A stretch of DNA of 64,000 bases from Paenibacillus pabuli (GCF_023101145.1 NZ_CP073714.1:2232001-2296000), one strand, 5' to 3'. Positions 28,807 through 38,961 are shown, counted from the stretch's first letter. Translations and numbers: made by a program. The notes: a model not told the origin generated them from the letters alone.

Positions 28807-30525
28807 TTAAGACAGCTTGAATCGGTTAACCAGCTGATCAAGCGCATCTGACATTTCATTTAACTGCTTTGAGGTGTCCTTCATTTCCAGCAAGGAAGCA
28901 AGTTGTTCTTCGGTCATAGCTGATACTTCTTCCGTGGCTGATGCGGTATCCTCAACTACGGCTGAGACTTCGTTGATAGACTTCATCACTGTTTCACTGC
29001 CGCTTGTTAGTTGTTCTATAACAGCGGATACATCCTGAACCTCACCGCTAAGATCATGAATATGCTGGGTGATATTTGTAAAGGCATGCCCTGCATCTTC
29101 AATTGTCCGTAATCCTTCATTGACATGGAGCGTACTTTCGTCCACAACTTGTGCCGTACTTTGGACTCCGGTTACAACGGTTTCCAATATGCTTGTAATT
29201 TCCTTTGCTGACACAGCACTTTGATCTGCGAGATTGCGGATTTCAGAGGCAACGACAGCAAATCCACGTCCGTGTTCCCCCGCACGAGCGGCTTCAATTC
29301 CGGCATTGAGTGCGAGCAAATTGGTTTGCCTTGCGATTCTCGACATGGAATCGGCAATGTTGATTACTTGATCAGACATTTCGGATATTTCGTTAATGGC
29401 TTCCTGTACAGAGAGGAAAGATTGCTCAATAAACGTTATTTTCCCTACGGCATTATCAATACGCTCTTGCCCATCAACGGCAATGGATTCGGTGCGTACA
29501 GCACGTTCCGCCACGTCTGCAGTTGAAGCTGCTGCCCGATTAAGTCCGATGACAGATTGTTCCATCGCAGCGACCATGGTTTGAGCAAGGGCAACTTGTT
29601 CATCCGCACCTTCAGCGACACGTTCCATAGCCGCGGCGACCTCTTTTCCTGCAATATGATTGTCAGACACGCCTTTATCCAGTCGATCTGAAGCTGTGCT
29701 CAGAATAGCAGCATTGCTTTGAATATCGAGCATCATTTGCTGCAAACCAAAGAGCATGGAATTGGCAGCCTCGGCCAACTCCCGTGTTTCATCTTTCATC
29801 GGGGTGGCAATTCGCAGGGTCAGATCCCCATTGGAGGAGCCGATATCATTCAGCGCACGTGTCACTGTACGGATGTTCCTTACAATGGATCGGGACAGGA
29901 CTAAGGCAGCAATGACGGAAATTAAGACAACAAAGGACAGGGCTCCGTACAACTCCAAGTTGAGCAACTTGTTTTTCTTTTTCAGTTCTTCTGTACGGGT
30001 TTCGGTGAGAGTCAGTTCATTGGTTCGGAACGTATTCAGGGATTGCCGAATCTGGTCCATGTCCGTTTTTCCGGGATCTATTGCAAAAAATTGTTGGATA
30101 GAAGGAAGATCATCGGCTTGGCGCAGTGCAACAACCGGTTCTCCCGCAACTTGAATCCAATGTTCCATAGTACTATGTACATCTTCCAGAAGCTTCAGCT
30201 GTGATGGGTTGTCCGAGATCAAAGCAGCGAGCTGTTCTTTCAGTGTAACCATTTGTTCTTTTCCATTGGTATATGGGGCGAGGTAATTTTCCTGCCCGGT
30301 GATAACGTAACCCCGTTGACCTGTCTCCATATCCACCAAATTCTTTTCAATTTCATAAGTAAGGGCATGTACATTCATATCGTGATCTACGAGAAAATCC
30401 AATTCGCTTTGAAGCTTGCTGGTACTGTTTTGAATTAAAAGAATGCAACCTGCCAACACAGCAAGTACGAGCAAATAGCCCAAACCAATCTTATAAAAAA
30501 TTTTGAAGGTCCTATGCTTTTTCAT
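28807..30525 (-). CDS. Methyl-accepting chemotaxis protein with CHASE3 sensor
   Basis: 572 residues. The first hydrophobic helix is at about 10-30. The extracellular part is a CHASE3 domain: [24 protein letters not shown] is its characteristic motif. A second helix is at about 190-215 ([19 protein letters not shown]), then HAMP, then a long coiled-coil signalling domain with hairpin tip [16 protein letters not shown]. The C terminus ends in VNRFKLS with no CheR pentapeptide. The ATG has AAGGAGAGG. Monocistronic; adaptor genes are not adjacent. Confidence 0.93.
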   Translation of the reverse strand: MKKHRTFKIFYKIGLGYLLVLAVLAGCILLIQNSTSKLQSELDFLVDHDMNVHALTYEIEKNLVDMETGQRGYVITGQENYLAPYTNGKEQMVTLKEQLAALISDNPSQLKLLEDVHSTMEHWIQVAGEPVVALRQADDLPSIQQFFAIDPGKTDMDQIRQSLNTFRTNELTLTETRTEELKKKNKLLNLELYGALSFVVLISVIAALVLSRSIVRNIRTVTRALNDIGSSNGDLTLRIATPMKDETRELAEAANSMLFGLQQMMLDIQSNAAILSTASDRLDKGVSDNHIAGKEVAAAMERVAEGADEQVALAQTMVAAMEQSVIGLNRAAASTADVAERAVRTESIAVDGQERIDNAVGKITFIEQSFLSVQEAINEISEMSDQVINIADSMSRIARQTNLLALNAGIEAARAGEHGRGFAVVASEIRNLADQSAVSAKEITSILETVVTGVQSTAQVVDESTLHVNEGLRTIEDAGHAFTNITQHIHDLSGEVQDVSAVIEQLTSGSETVMKSINEVSAVVEDTASATEEVSAMTEEQLASLLEMKDTSKQLNEMSDALDQLVNRFKLS

Positions 30526-30812
30526 GTTTGTTATTCCTCTCCTTGGGGTATATGTATTTGTCGAAAAAACTTGAATGATCGCTTGGATGGTTCTTTGGGT
30601 TGGGTGTCAAAAGAACTATTTTTCAGTATTATACTTAAAGAAAGTGTAAATGTACATAGTTTGATTAACTTATGTATAATGTTTGTAGATGGTGTGTGAC
30701 CTTGAAGAAACAGATGTTTTACATTGCGCGGTTTACACTGCCAAACGTTTATGTTTATCATGGAAAGGGAACGATTCCGAATACATATCCCAATCCGAAA
30801 GGAACATTGGAC

Positions 30813-31499
30813 ATGACAAAAGAGACGGTATTGCGAAAACCGGAAGCGATGATTTTTGATATGGATGGTACATTGTTTCAGACCGAAACACTGCTGTTGC
30901 CAGCTTATCATCAGTTGTTTGATACATTGCGGGCCGAAGGGCATTATGAGGGAGAGACTCCTCCTGAAGAACGAATGCTGGGAAGTTTAGGGATGTTGCT
31001 GGAAGATATATGGAAAGTGGTAATGCCTGAAGCTTCCGCTGCAGCCCATCGCCGTGCAGACGAATTGCTTCTTCAGTTGGAGATTGAAGGGCTGGATGGG
31101 GGAAGCTCTCTCCTGTATCCCCAAGTCAAAGAGACGCTGGAAGCGTTGAAAGAACAGGGCGTGCGGTTATTTGTTGCTAGCAATGGGCTGGAGGATTACG
31201 TCAAAGGCGTGGCCTTTGCCCATGAGATCATGCCGCTCTTTGAAGGCGTTTATAGTGCAGGACAATACAAAACCCCTTCCAAAGTGAACTTGGTTCAGAT
31301 CCTGCTTGAGAAACATCGAATTCAGGATGCATGGATGGTAGGGGATCGCTCTTCTGATGTGGAGGCAGGCAAAATGAACAACCAGACCGTCATCGGCTGT
31401 GCCTATGCAGGGTTCGGAAGAAATGAAGAACTTGCAGGATCAGATGTACTAATCTCTGATTTTACGGAACTGCTTCGTTTATATCGGGAAGCCGAGTAG
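30813..31499 (+). CDS. HAD-superfamily phosphatase
   Basis: 228 residues. Motif I FDMDGTLFQT is near residue 15, motif II FVASNG and motif III K plus motif IV GDRSSDVEAG follow in order, giving a phosphoglycolate/beta-phosphoglucomutase-like HAD. An upstream in-frame start at 30672 would add 47 residues with no domain; AAAGGAA before the ATG at 30813 supports the shorter form. The substrate is unknown; phosphoglycolate or sugar phosphates are typical. Confidence 0.87.
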   Translation: MTKETVLRKPEAMIFDMDGTLFQTETLLLPAYHQLFDTLRAEGHYEGETPPEERMLGSLGMLLEDIWKVVMPEASAAAHRRADELLLQLEIEGLDGGSSLLYPQVKETLEALKEQGVRLFVASNGLEDYVKGVAFAHEIMPLFEGVYSAGQYKTPSKVNLVQILLEKHRIQDAWMVGDRSSDVEAGKMNNQTVIGCAYAGFGRNEELAGSDVLISDFTELLRLYREAE

Positions 31500-31500
31500 A

Positions 31501-31549
31501 AAAACCGACCTCTCCAAGTCCATTCGGACGTTGGTGAGGTCGGTTTTTT
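31501..31549. terminator. Bidirectional intrinsic terminator
   Basis: AAAACCGACCTC pairs with GAGGTCGGTTTTTT with a further inner stem; between converging genes. Confidence 0.9.
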
Positions 31550-31591
31550 GGCTCAAATAGGATGCATTTCACTGCGGATGAAGTCTTATGG

Positions 31592-32788
31592 TCATAACCG
31601 GGATTTTCTGGTCCTCTTGAGGGTGGCAGATTTACCTTTTGCGCGTTTGACCGGTTTGGTTACCTTCACGCCTTGAGGGGGACGTATTGCATTTGCGTGA
31701 TTGCGGTATACCCACAAGGCGTACTCCAATGGTTGGGTGATCGCTTTGAAATAGATATCCTTCTCACCAATGCGAGCGAATACCTCACGTGCAGGTTTTG
31801 GATTCACTTCGAGCAGATAGATGTGCCCACTCTTGTCAATCGCCAAATCCAGTGCGAGTTCACACAAGCTGCCATAGGTATTTTCCAGAAATGTAGCAAC
31901 ATCAATTCCGAATTTCTCAGCCGCGGCGTAAATTTCGGCTCGCTGCTGTTCATCCGTAATCCATTGTTTCATCAGTTTTTGCATTGCTATGGCCTGACCA
32001 CCGCCATGCAGGTTCGAGGTAACACTTTTCTCAGCGCCCATCCGTCCTGCACATCCGGTTAGTTCCCACTCTCCTTCGCCGTTTTTCTGGACCAGCATTC
32101 GATAATCATGAACACGGCCATTCGGAAGCTGGAGTTGAATACCCTGTTGAACCAGGTATTTGTCTTTCATATTCCAGTTCTGAAGAAGTGAGCCGAGACG
32201 TGACAGATGGACTTTACGCGGGGTGATGATCTTGCGTTTTTGGTCCCGTCCCTGAACAAGAACCGTATTGGCCTCGCTGCCATTTCGTTCGATGCGAAGA
32301 ATTCCGCGCCCTCCGGTTCCATTAATGGGCTTCAGATAGATTAGGGGGGAGGCCTTCAGCATTCGATTGACATCGGACATATCCTGATACAGGAAAGTAT
32401 CGGGCAAATGCTCGCGAAAGGCTGACTTCGCCGAGAGTGTCTGATGTATGGTCCATTTATTGCGTAATGGGCGGTTGAGAAAGAGCAAGTGACCATACTT
32501 TTGACGAAAGGCAAGCAGCTGCTGGAATCTGCGATTGCGCTGTATGCGGCATCGGTCGAAGATGATATCCGGAAATGAACGCCATTCCCTGGACCAGCCT
32601 TTATCCGAATGGAAGACCATTGCCTCAATCTTTTTGCCTCCTGGATGTACATCGGCAGGTGTGAACACATAAATATCGAGTCCCAGCTTGCGCCCTTCAA
32701 GGATCATTCTGCGGTATATGCTCCGTTCTTCCAGAGCGCGATGTTCATTTAAGTACAGCGTCATAATGCCCAGAACAGGTGAGGACAC
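31592..32788 (-). CDS. YheC/YheD-family coat-associated ATP-grasp protein 5
   Basis: 398 residues. ATP-grasp features are seen: YLKPINGTGGRGILRI (nucleotide loop), RVHDYRMLVQKNGEGEWELTGCAGRMG, and the metal-binding ELALDLAIDKSGHIYLLEVNPKPAR (D and E-x-N). YheC-type (no N-terminal beta domain). The C terminus is basic (KVTKPVKRAKGKSATLKRTRKS), unlike the others. The GTG at 32788 is preferred since AAGGTGA lies six bases upstream; a TTG at 32794 is too close. Last of five tandem paralogues. Confidence 0.85.
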   Translation of the reverse strand: MSSPVLGIMTLYLNEHRALEERSIYRRMILEGRKLGLDIYVFTPADVHPGGKKIEAMVFHSDKGWSREWRSFPDIIFDRCRIQRNRRFQQLLAFRQKYGHLLFLNRPLRNKWTIHQTLSAKSAFREHLPDTFLYQDMSDVNRMLKASPLIYLKPINGTGGRGILRIERNGSEANTVLVQGRDQKRKIITPRKVHLSRLGSLLQNWNMKDKYLVQQGIQLQLPNGRVHDYRMLVQKNGEGEWELTGCAGRMGAEKSVTSNLHGGGQAIAMQKLMKQWITDEQQRAEIYAAAEKFGIDVATFLENTYGSLCELALDLAIDKSGHIYLLEVNPKPAREVFARIGEKDIYFKAITQPLEYALWVYRNHANAIRPPQGVKVTKPVKRAKGKSATLKRTRKSRL

Positions 32789-32823
32789 AAACAATCACCT
32801 TCTTTTGCAGTTATTCCTGTTCA

Positions 32824-33930
32824 TCATCGTTTGGACTGACGGGCAAGGTAGGCGCTGTACTGAAAAATACGTTCTAATGACCTCCGCCGGATCTGCGGTT
32901 CATCAAACTTCATCGGCTTCGCATTCGCTTCAAAAAACCAGATTTCACCCAGATCGTCAACACCTAAATCCATGGACATTTCGCCAAGCGTATGCCCTGA
33001 GCCCCGTTCCACTTGTCTTGCGATCAACAATGAAGTGGATTTCACCCGTTTCATCAGAGTATTCGACATTTCTTCTCCGAAGAGATCGGTGAGCAGCTTC
33101 TCCGGGTCCTCCACAGTGCCTCCGCGCGGAACGTGGGTGGTAATGCTTCGAGAGCCGGCAAGACGGGCGCCAACACCGGTTACGCTCCATTGACCCTTGC
33201 CGTTTTTCTGCACGAGTACCCGCAGATCGAATGGACGCTTGTGGGACGAGGCCAGCTCAATACCCTGCTGCATGATATAGGGCGTATGTCCGGTTTCCTT
33301 GCGAATTCTTGCCCATAATTTGGAGAGAGTTGCCGCTTTGTACGTGGTACTCTTTCGGGCACTCTGTATTTTAAGCCGGTAAGGCAGGCGTTCTTTTTCC
33401 TGGAACTTGAGCATCATGATGCCTTTTCCGGCCTTGCCGCTCTCGGGTTTCAGATACAGGTAAGGATATGATCTCAGCACCGTCCCCAGAGCGGAGGCTG
33501 TTCGCATCCGGCGAGTATAGGGAATCAGTTGCTGGGTGGATTTGGATTTCTTTAGCCATTCGAACAGATTCCATTTATTGAAGAAAAACGGGTTATACAG
33601 TTCGATGCCGGAACGCATGCATTCTTCAATTTTGCGTTGTACTGAAGATTTGCGCTCATCTTCCCGGTTGGGAATCCGATTGTAGAGCACATGGGGAAGA
33701 GGGAAGGACTGTGAAGTCCATTTCCCGCTCCCATTGTTGTACGTGTATCCTTTTACGGTGGGGCCGCTCACGTTTAAATCCCTTACAGTCACGACGTACA
33801 CCACATATCCCATATTTTCGCCCGTTTGCACAATATCCAGGAAGTTCTGTTGGTTTCCTCTGAACATCCGTTGATCATCATGCATGGTCAGAATGGCAAT
33901 GATGGGTCTAAAATCATCCTGAAAGCTCAT
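32824..33930 (-). CDS. YheC/YheD-family coat-associated ATP-grasp protein 4
   Basis: 368 residues beginning MSFQDDFRPIIAILTM. ATP-grasp residues: YLYLKPESGKAGKGIMML, HKRPFDLRVLVQKNGKGQWSVTGVGAR, and GEMSMDLGVDDLGEIWFFEANAKPMKFD. YheC-like. Its start ATG overlaps the stop of the preceding paralogue by one base (TGATG), so translation is coupled. The frame extends upstream to 34071 inside that gene but without a ribosome binding site. Confidence 0.87.
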   Translation of the reverse strand: MSFQDDFRPIIAILTMHDDQRMFRGNQQNFLDIVQTGENMGYVVYVVTVRDLNVSGPTVKGYTYNNGSGKWTSQSFPLPHVLYNRIPNREDERKSSVQRKIEECMRSGIELYNPFFFNKWNLFEWLKKSKSTQQLIPYTRRMRTASALGTVLRSYPYLYLKPESGKAGKGIMMLKFQEKERLPYRLKIQSARKSTTYKAATLSKLWARIRKETGHTPYIMQQGIELASSHKRPFDLRVLVQKNGKGQWSVTGVGARLAGSRSITTHVPRGGTVEDPEKLLTDLFGEEMSNTLMKRVKSTSLLIARQVERGSGHTLGEMSMDLGVDDLGEIWFFEANAKPMKFDEPQIRRRSLERIFQYSAYLARQSKR

Positions 33931-35303
33931 CAAATGCCGTCTTTCTTCCGGAATTTGCTCAAATACAGGCAATGTTCCAGGATGTGCTCCACCGATGATT
34001 TTCCTTCCAGCCTGAGCGAAGGGTGACGGAAAATGGACCGACCGGGTTTGGCGTTCGCTTCGAACATCCATACGTGTTCCTCCTGATCAATGCCCAGATC
34101 AAAGCCGATTTCACCAATCAGATGCTGGTGCTGGGTTTCAATCGCCTGGGCGAGTGTAATAGCAACAGATTTGGCATGCTGAAGCACTTCTCCAGAGCGA
34201 TCTCCGAAGTTGCGTTTGAGTGCCTGCTCAGGGGTCATCAGGGAGCCGCCGTTTTTAATATGCGTGGTTACACTGCCTCGACCGGCTTTTTTGGCGCCGA
34301 TGCCGACGACCACCCATTGATTGTTGCCATTTTTGTGCATGTGAAAACGAAAATCAATGGGGCATTCATCAATCTCAATTAACCGGATGCCTTGCTGAAC
34401 GACATAACCGCGAAGCTGTTTACCGTGCCTGCCTTGAAGCATGCGCATCAGGCTGTTGAATGAGCCGAATCGGAGCAGGGCGTTGCCGCCTTTTTTGCGA
34501 TAACGAGCGAAATATCCACGTTTGGGCGAATAGGTCAGTCGGTAGATGCCGTTGCCCAGACTTCCTGCTGTTGGCTTATAATAAACAAACTGATGACGCT
34601 CCAGCATTTCTTTCATCTGCTCTACTGACGGATTGGTGATGGATTCAGGAATATATCTTCCTGCTGCCGGATCATTCTCCAGCAAATTGTAGATATCTGA
34701 CTTATTGAAGAAACTCCAGTTGAAGAAAGGAATTTTCCGTCTGACGAATCGATCCCGCAATTGGTTGATCGCTGGTGAGAAGTCTGAGCGGCGGCTGGGC
34801 AGTCTGTTGTATACGACATCTGGCAGGGGTACCGTTTTACGACTAAAGCTTCCATTATCGTTAAGGAAAAAACCGGATACCGTTTCATTCTGCCAGTTGA
34901 TATCCCTTGGGGTGAACGCATAAATATAGGATTTACGGCTCCCCTCGCGGAGCAGTTGTTTGATAAAACCGGTACGGGATCCAAACGGATTGGAACCAGA
35001 TGAAGGTCCGTCAGACAGTACGCCGATCAGCGGACCCAATTGGACTTCATCGTTCTGCAAGTTGCGGAGGTAGATGCTGCCCCGTTTCGGAACGTTCATC
35101 AGATTGCGTATGCCCGAAGCGAGATAAAGATGTTTGCCTGCCTTTTTGATCGGTTTGATGGTTGCGGGAACCCGGTCACGGCCAAACCGCAAATGAATCG
35201 TTTTTTTGCCGGATAGATTGAGGCTTTTCATTAATGCGTTGGATACATAAACCACTTTATCCGGCTGCTGTGTGAAATGCAGATTGCAAAAGGTCAAACT
35301 CAT
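33930..35303 (-). CDS. YheC/YheD-family coat-associated ATP-grasp protein 3 (YheD-like)
   Basis: 457 residues. An N-terminal beta domain (~90 residues, IHLRFGRDRVPATIKPI, GSIYLRNLQNDEVQLGPLIGVLSDG) precedes ATP-grasp motifs YYKPTAGSLGNGIYRL, PIDFRFHMHKNGNNQWVVVGIGAKKAGRGSV and GEIGFDLGIDQEEHVWMFEANAKPGR. The architecture and length match YheD. AGGAGG precedes the ATG at 35303. Confidence 0.9.
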   Translation of the reverse strand: MSLTFCNLHFTQQPDKVVYVSNALMKSLNLSGKKTIHLRFGRDRVPATIKPIKKAGKHLYLASGIRNLMNVPKRGSIYLRNLQNDEVQLGPLIGVLSDGPSSGSNPFGSRTGFIKQLLREGSRKSYIYAFTPRDINWQNETVSGFFLNDNGSFSRKTVPLPDVVYNRLPSRRSDFSPAINQLRDRFVRRKIPFFNWSFFNKSDIYNLLENDPAAGRYIPESITNPSVEQMKEMLERHQFVYYKPTAGSLGNGIYRLTYSPKRGYFARYRKKGGNALLRFGSFNSLMRMLQGRHGKQLRGYVVQQGIRLIEIDECPIDFRFHMHKNGNNQWVVVGIGAKKAGRGSVTTHIKNGGSLMTPEQALKRNFGDRSGEVLQHAKSVAITLAQAIETQHQHLIGEIGFDLGIDQEEHVWMFEANAKPGRSIFRHPSLRLEGKSSVEHILEHCLYLSKFRKKDGI

Positions 35304-35364
35304 GATTTATCCTCCTATCCTGAAAAGATCCTTCGGCTCCATGGCCAGCGGGGCGCTTTGTGCC

Positions 35365-36555
35365 TCAACTGCCGTGAATCGGGACGGGTTTCAGGCCAGC
35401 TGTGCTGGATGTATTCGGCATTTTCATTGGACGCTTCCCGTCCGTGAGAACATGTTGTTGCAGCAAATAACGGGCATAGGCAAGCGGTCGGGTGTAGGCC
35501 AGACTGTGCATACGGGGGTCGCCCGCCTCTGTAAACGAGGAACGTCCTGGTCTCGAATTCACTTCGAGCAGCCAAAGGCGCCCCTGAACATCTGCTCCGA
35601 AATCCAGACCTAGTTCGGCCAGCCTGCCAAATCGACTTTCTAACAGAAGAGGGATGCGTACAGCAGCCTGCCTGATCGACTCCAACAGAGTGTTGGACTG
35701 TTCCCTTCCGTATCGGTCCAGCAGATAAGGCTGCACAGGGTATGCCTTTCCCCCTCCATGCAAATTGGAAGTGAGTGAGCCAGCTGGTCCTTCCCGTACC
35801 ATACATCCGGTTAAAGACCAGCGTCCTTGCCCATTTTTTTGCACCAAGGCCCTAATGTCGAACGGTCGTCCATGATGATTCAGTTCCAGATATGGCTGTA
35901 AGATCATCTTTTTACCGGCCTTGTGTAAGTCCAGCCAGGCAGAGACATCCTGGCGACGTTCAAATGTGCGGTGAATGAATTCATTGTGTTTATTTCTTCC
36001 CTCCACTTTCCAGGAGGGGTGGTGATCTTGGCGATAAAGGCGAAACGTATCCTTGCCATGGGTGCCCGAAACAGGTTTGAAGAAAATACCTTTCGGCCAG
36101 AGCTCCAGCCACTGCTCCCATAAAGTATCCGACTGAAGGAGTATCGTAGGCGCGAGAAGAGTACGCAGTCTGGGTTCAGCAGACAAGGCGCGGTATACCT
36201 TCCATTTACCAGGCAGGGAAGCAGACCAGTAACGGCAATGGTGTCTATTGCCTGACGATACTAGCTGCTGAAGCTGCTGCTTGAATGTCCTAGGGAGCGG
36301 CTGCAAACACCGATTCATAATCAGGTTCACAGCAGGAAGGGGGACGATATTCCATTCTCCTCTGTCGAATGCATAGCCATATGTGAGCCGGGATGCGCTG
36401 GATCTATTCGCTACAGCCAACACGATGATATTTAGGTTGTAACGGTGGCTTTCCAAACTGAGACGACGACAGAAGAGTTCATCCACGAAAGGAGGCGAGC
36501 CTTCTGTTGCCCGAACTAGGATGGCTACTGTGTTTGTCTGATGTTTCAGGAACAT
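35365..36555 (-). CDS. YheC/YheD-family coat-associated ATP-grasp protein 2
   Basis: 396 residues. Motifs: GIFFKPVSGTHGKDTFRLY, PFDIRALVQKNGQGRWSLTGCMVREG and AELGLDFGADVQGRLWLLEVNSRPGR. YheC-like; unlike the others the glycine loop is 'GTHGKDTF', a possible loss of one ATP-binding Gly. GGAGGTG lies eight bases before the ATG. It lies 61 bases upstream of paralogue 3. Confidence 0.87.
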   Translation of the reverse strand: MFLKHQTNTVAILVRATEGSPPFVDELFCRRLSLESHRYNLNIIVLAVANRSSASRLTYGYAFDRGEWNIVPLPAVNLIMNRCLQPLPRTFKQQLQQLVSSGNRHHCRYWSASLPGKWKVYRALSAEPRLRTLLAPTILLQSDTLWEQWLELWPKGIFFKPVSGTHGKDTFRLYRQDHHPSWKVEGRNKHNEFIHRTFERRQDVSAWLDLHKAGKKMILQPYLELNHHGRPFDIRALVQKNGQGRWSLTGCMVREGPAGSLTSNLHGGGKAYPVQPYLLDRYGREQSNTLLESIRQAAVRIPLLLESRFGRLAELGLDFGADVQGRLWLLEVNSRPGRSSFTEAGDPRMHSLAYTRPLAYARYLLQQHVLTDGKRPMKMPNTSSTAGLKPVPIHGS

Positions 36556-36585
36556 CCTGCTGCACCTCCTCTAATGGATGACTCT

Positions 36586-37953
36586 TCAGAATCCGGCCAG
36601 ATAGGTTGAGTATTCCAGCATCGCTTTGACCGAAGGCCGGATTTTGCTCTCGCTAAGTGGCGTATTATCATTCTTGGAAGGTTTGGAGTTCACTTCAAGC
36701 AGCCAGACCCTTCCGCTGGTGTCCATGGCCAGGTCGATGCCCAGTTCGCCAAAATGGGCGGGGATGGCTCCCTCAATGCCCTTGGCAATATCCAGCGCAG
36801 CTGTATGCAGACCGGCATAAGCCGAAGCTTTGGCTGAACCGGACAACTGGGTTTTGCCTACTGCTTCCTTAACGGTACTGAGACTTCCACCACGTGCCAG
36901 ATTGGATACGTAGTGGCTGCCCCCTGCAATACGTGCGACGATGGAAGTAACACTCCATTTACCTGTGCGGTTTTTTTGCACAAGCGCACGGAAATCCACG
37001 GGTCTGCCACTATTATCGATAAGGGTTAGACCCTGCTGGATCTGATAACGTGTCGTTTTCATTTTTCCTGACAGACTGGCATAAAGTTTATCCAGAGAAG
37101 CATATGTTTGTTTGCGGGTACCTCCAACGCCAGTGGCGAGCGTAAGAAAGCTTCCGTCACTTTGACGGGAGACCCGAATGATTCCTTTGCCAAGCGACCC
37201 GCGAACCGGCTTTAGAAAGACAACCGGATATCGGTTGCACATGGTTTTAAGCGTAGCCGAAGCTTTGAGTAAATGTGATTCCGGCAGTACCTTCTTCAGT
37301 GTTGAAATGGACTTCAAGGCATCGAATACTTCATTTTTGTCCAGAAACTTTTCGTTGAAGGTTTGTGTACCGTAGAGCGATTTTACTTCTTTCATAAAAT
37401 GCTGTACGCTAGGTTTGTTCTCAAGCTTGCGGGACGTCAGCCGATTATTGACGACGTCTGCTATAGGCAGAACAGTCTTTTTCCAGCCGTCATCGTACAC
37501 CCAGCCTTTCATATAACCCGTTACCGCTCCAATATCCTCCGGTGTGAAAAAGGATACATAGGCGCCCTTCTTCCGGCAGGCGTTCACCAGTTCTTGACAG
37601 AACATCGTGATGGAGCCAAAGGGCCGATCGGGCTGATCGGGATAATCCCGGCTGACCAATACACTGATGTGGGGCCCAAGACGCAGCGTACGGCTGGCTG
37701 AACGATAGGATATCCTCAGAACCGAACGGGGAACAAGGCCGGTTTTGCTGGCTACCGTTTGATTGATGCGTAGACCGTCATACCTTGGAACAGGGATGAC
37801 AGTGACTTCACGGCGGAAAGAGCCGAATTGCAGTTGAAGCGGCCTTCCCGAAGGTATTTTAAGTGCCTTGAGCACCCCTTCACCCAGCATGATGACGTCG
37901 TCCTGCAGGATGCCCGAGCCGGTAACCTGAATCGTTACTTTTTTAGTGGACAT
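36586..37953 (-). CDS. YheC/YheD-family coat-associated ATP-grasp protein 1 (YheD-like)
   Basis: 455 residues. An N-terminal beta domain (VLKALKIPSGRPLQLQFGSF) is followed by ATP-grasp motifs FLKPVRGSLGKGIIRVSR, PVDFRALVQKNRTGKWSVTSIVARIAGGSHYVSN and GELGIDLAMDTSGRVWLLEVNSKPSKND. The frame runs on to 38556, but that extension would overlap yheA antisense. GGAAGGAG sits before the ATG at 37953, so the shorter protein is called. First of five tandem genes. Confidence 0.9.
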   Translation of the reverse strand: MSTKKVTIQVTGSGILQDDVIMLGEGVLKALKIPSGRPLQLQFGSFRREVTVIPVPRYDGLRINQTVASKTGLVPRSVLRISYRSASRTLRLGPHISVLVSRDYPDQPDRPFGSITMFCQELVNACRKKGAYVSFFTPEDIGAVTGYMKGWVYDDGWKKTVLPIADVVNNRLTSRKLENKPSVQHFMKEVKSLYGTQTFNEKFLDKNEVFDALKSISTLKKVLPESHLLKASATLKTMCNRYPVVFLKPVRGSLGKGIIRVSRQSDGSFLTLATGVGGTRKQTYASLDKLYASLSGKMKTTRYQIQQGLTLIDNSGRPVDFRALVQKNRTGKWSVTSIVARIAGGSHYVSNLARGGSLSTVKEAVGKTQLSGSAKASAYAGLHTAALDIAKGIEGAIPAHFGELGIDLAMDTSGRVWLLEVNSKPSKNDNTPLSESKIRPSVKAMLEYSTYLAGF

Positions 37954-38027
37954 CACGGATCTCCTTCCGGGCGGCAGCTTGATGTCTGATCTCGAAGTTG
38001 AGCGGCATCTGAACATGGCATGTGCTT

Positions 38028-38056
38028 CATCATATGAGGACATATAACCCTTGGTG
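38028..38056 (-). promoter_or_regulatory. Candidate sigma-K promoter of the ATP-grasp array
   Basis: On the minus strand: CACC, 16 bases, CATATGATG. It fits sigma-K (mACm N16 CATAnnnTA) except for the last base, and gives a ~65-base leader before the ATG at 37953. Confidence 0.4.
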
Positions 38057-38232
38057 ATTGACCCATTTGGATTAAATGCATTTGATGCTCGACAGCTCAT
38101 GCATGGCATGTTTCCATAAGCTTTGTTTGACGGAAGTGAAATACGTGTATTAACACGGGTGAACGTGCGATGAGAATTTGAATGAAAGCGAATGGATAAC
38201 AGAAGAACAATCCAACTTGAGGAGGAATTATA

Positions 38233-38580
38233 GTGAACATTTATGACAAAGCCAATGATTTGGCCAAAGCACTGAGAGAAAGTACCGAGGTGGAAGAAAT
38301 TACTTCTGCGATGAAGCTGATCGAAACAGATCCGGAAGCAAAGGCTATGCTGGACAATTTCCGTGATCAACAGATGGAATTGCAACAACGGATGATGAGT
38401 GGGGATATGCCTGCACCGGACGAGATGGAGAAAATGGAGAAACTGTTTGAAGTGTTGAGCCTCAACCTGAACATTCGTCGTCTGTTTGACGCTGAACGTC
38501 GCCTGAGTGTCATTATCGAAGACGTAAACAAAATTATTGCAGACAGCCTGGGTCATCTGTACGGTGGCGCTGAAGCCTAA
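38233..38580 (+). CDS. yheA: YlbF/YmcA-family protein YheA (UPF0342)
   Basis: 115 residues, helical, GTG start after GGAGGAA. N-terminal MNIYDKANDLAKALRESTE, central DNFRDQQMELQQRMMSGDMP and C-terminal DAERRLSVIIEDVNKII match YheA. Relatives of YlbF/YmcA work with RicT in mRNA processing, but YheA's role is unclear. In B. subtilis yheA also adjoins yheCD; here it is divergent from the ATP-grasp array, supporting the identity of both. Confidence 0.9.
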   Translation: MNIYDKANDLAKALRESTEVEEITSAMKLIETDPEAKAMLDNFRDQQMELQQRMMSGDMPAPDEMEKMEKLFEVLSLNLNIRRLFDAERRLSVIIEDVNKIIADSLGHLYGGAEA

Positions 38581-38673
38581 ACCTTGTCCCTTTTTTAACT
38601 GAACCTCTCATATTTGCTTCTTATCGTTCATAGACTAGACATATAGAGTCGATCAAGAACGAAGGAGCTGTGA

Positions 38674-38961
38674 ATGGTGAAAAGGTTGAAAAAAGCAAAA
38701 CATGTGATCTATCTGCTTATCGCATTGTCAATGCTGGTTATCGCGTTGCCGCGGATTTCCTTTGCCGGTGGAATGGACTGGGTAAATATTTTTGGCATCG
38801 TATGGGTGCTGTTCTCGTTATTAATCGTTGGTGCACATCTGCATTTTATTCTTGGTGTGGATGAAGAGAAGAAGCGTGCACTGGAGGCTGTTCGGCGGGC
38901 AAAGCTGCGGCAGTGGGAGATGAAACTGGTGGACAAGCAGGAGCAGAGCAAGTCTGTATAA
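38674..38961 (+). CDS. Small two-helix membrane protein
   Basis: 95 residues. Two hydrophobic segments, about 11-30 and 37-60 (WVNIFGIVWVLFSLLIVGAHLHFILG), followed by a charged, helical tail (EEKKRALEAVRRAKLRQWEMK). GAAGGAG precedes the ATG by seven bases. I do not recognise the family; it follows yheA by 93 bases and ends before a strong terminator. Confidence 0.7.
   Translation: MVKRLKKAKHVIYLLIALSMLVIALPRISFAGGMDWVNIFGIVWVLFSLLIVGAHLHFILGVDEEKKRALEAVRRAKLRQWEMKLVDKQEQSKSV

Noticed and set aside
37954..38556. Upstream extension of the first ATP-grasp frame (about 200 residues)
   Set aside because: It runs antisense across yheA, lacks a ribosome binding site and has no domain; the ATG at 37953 has GGAAGGAG and matches YheD length.
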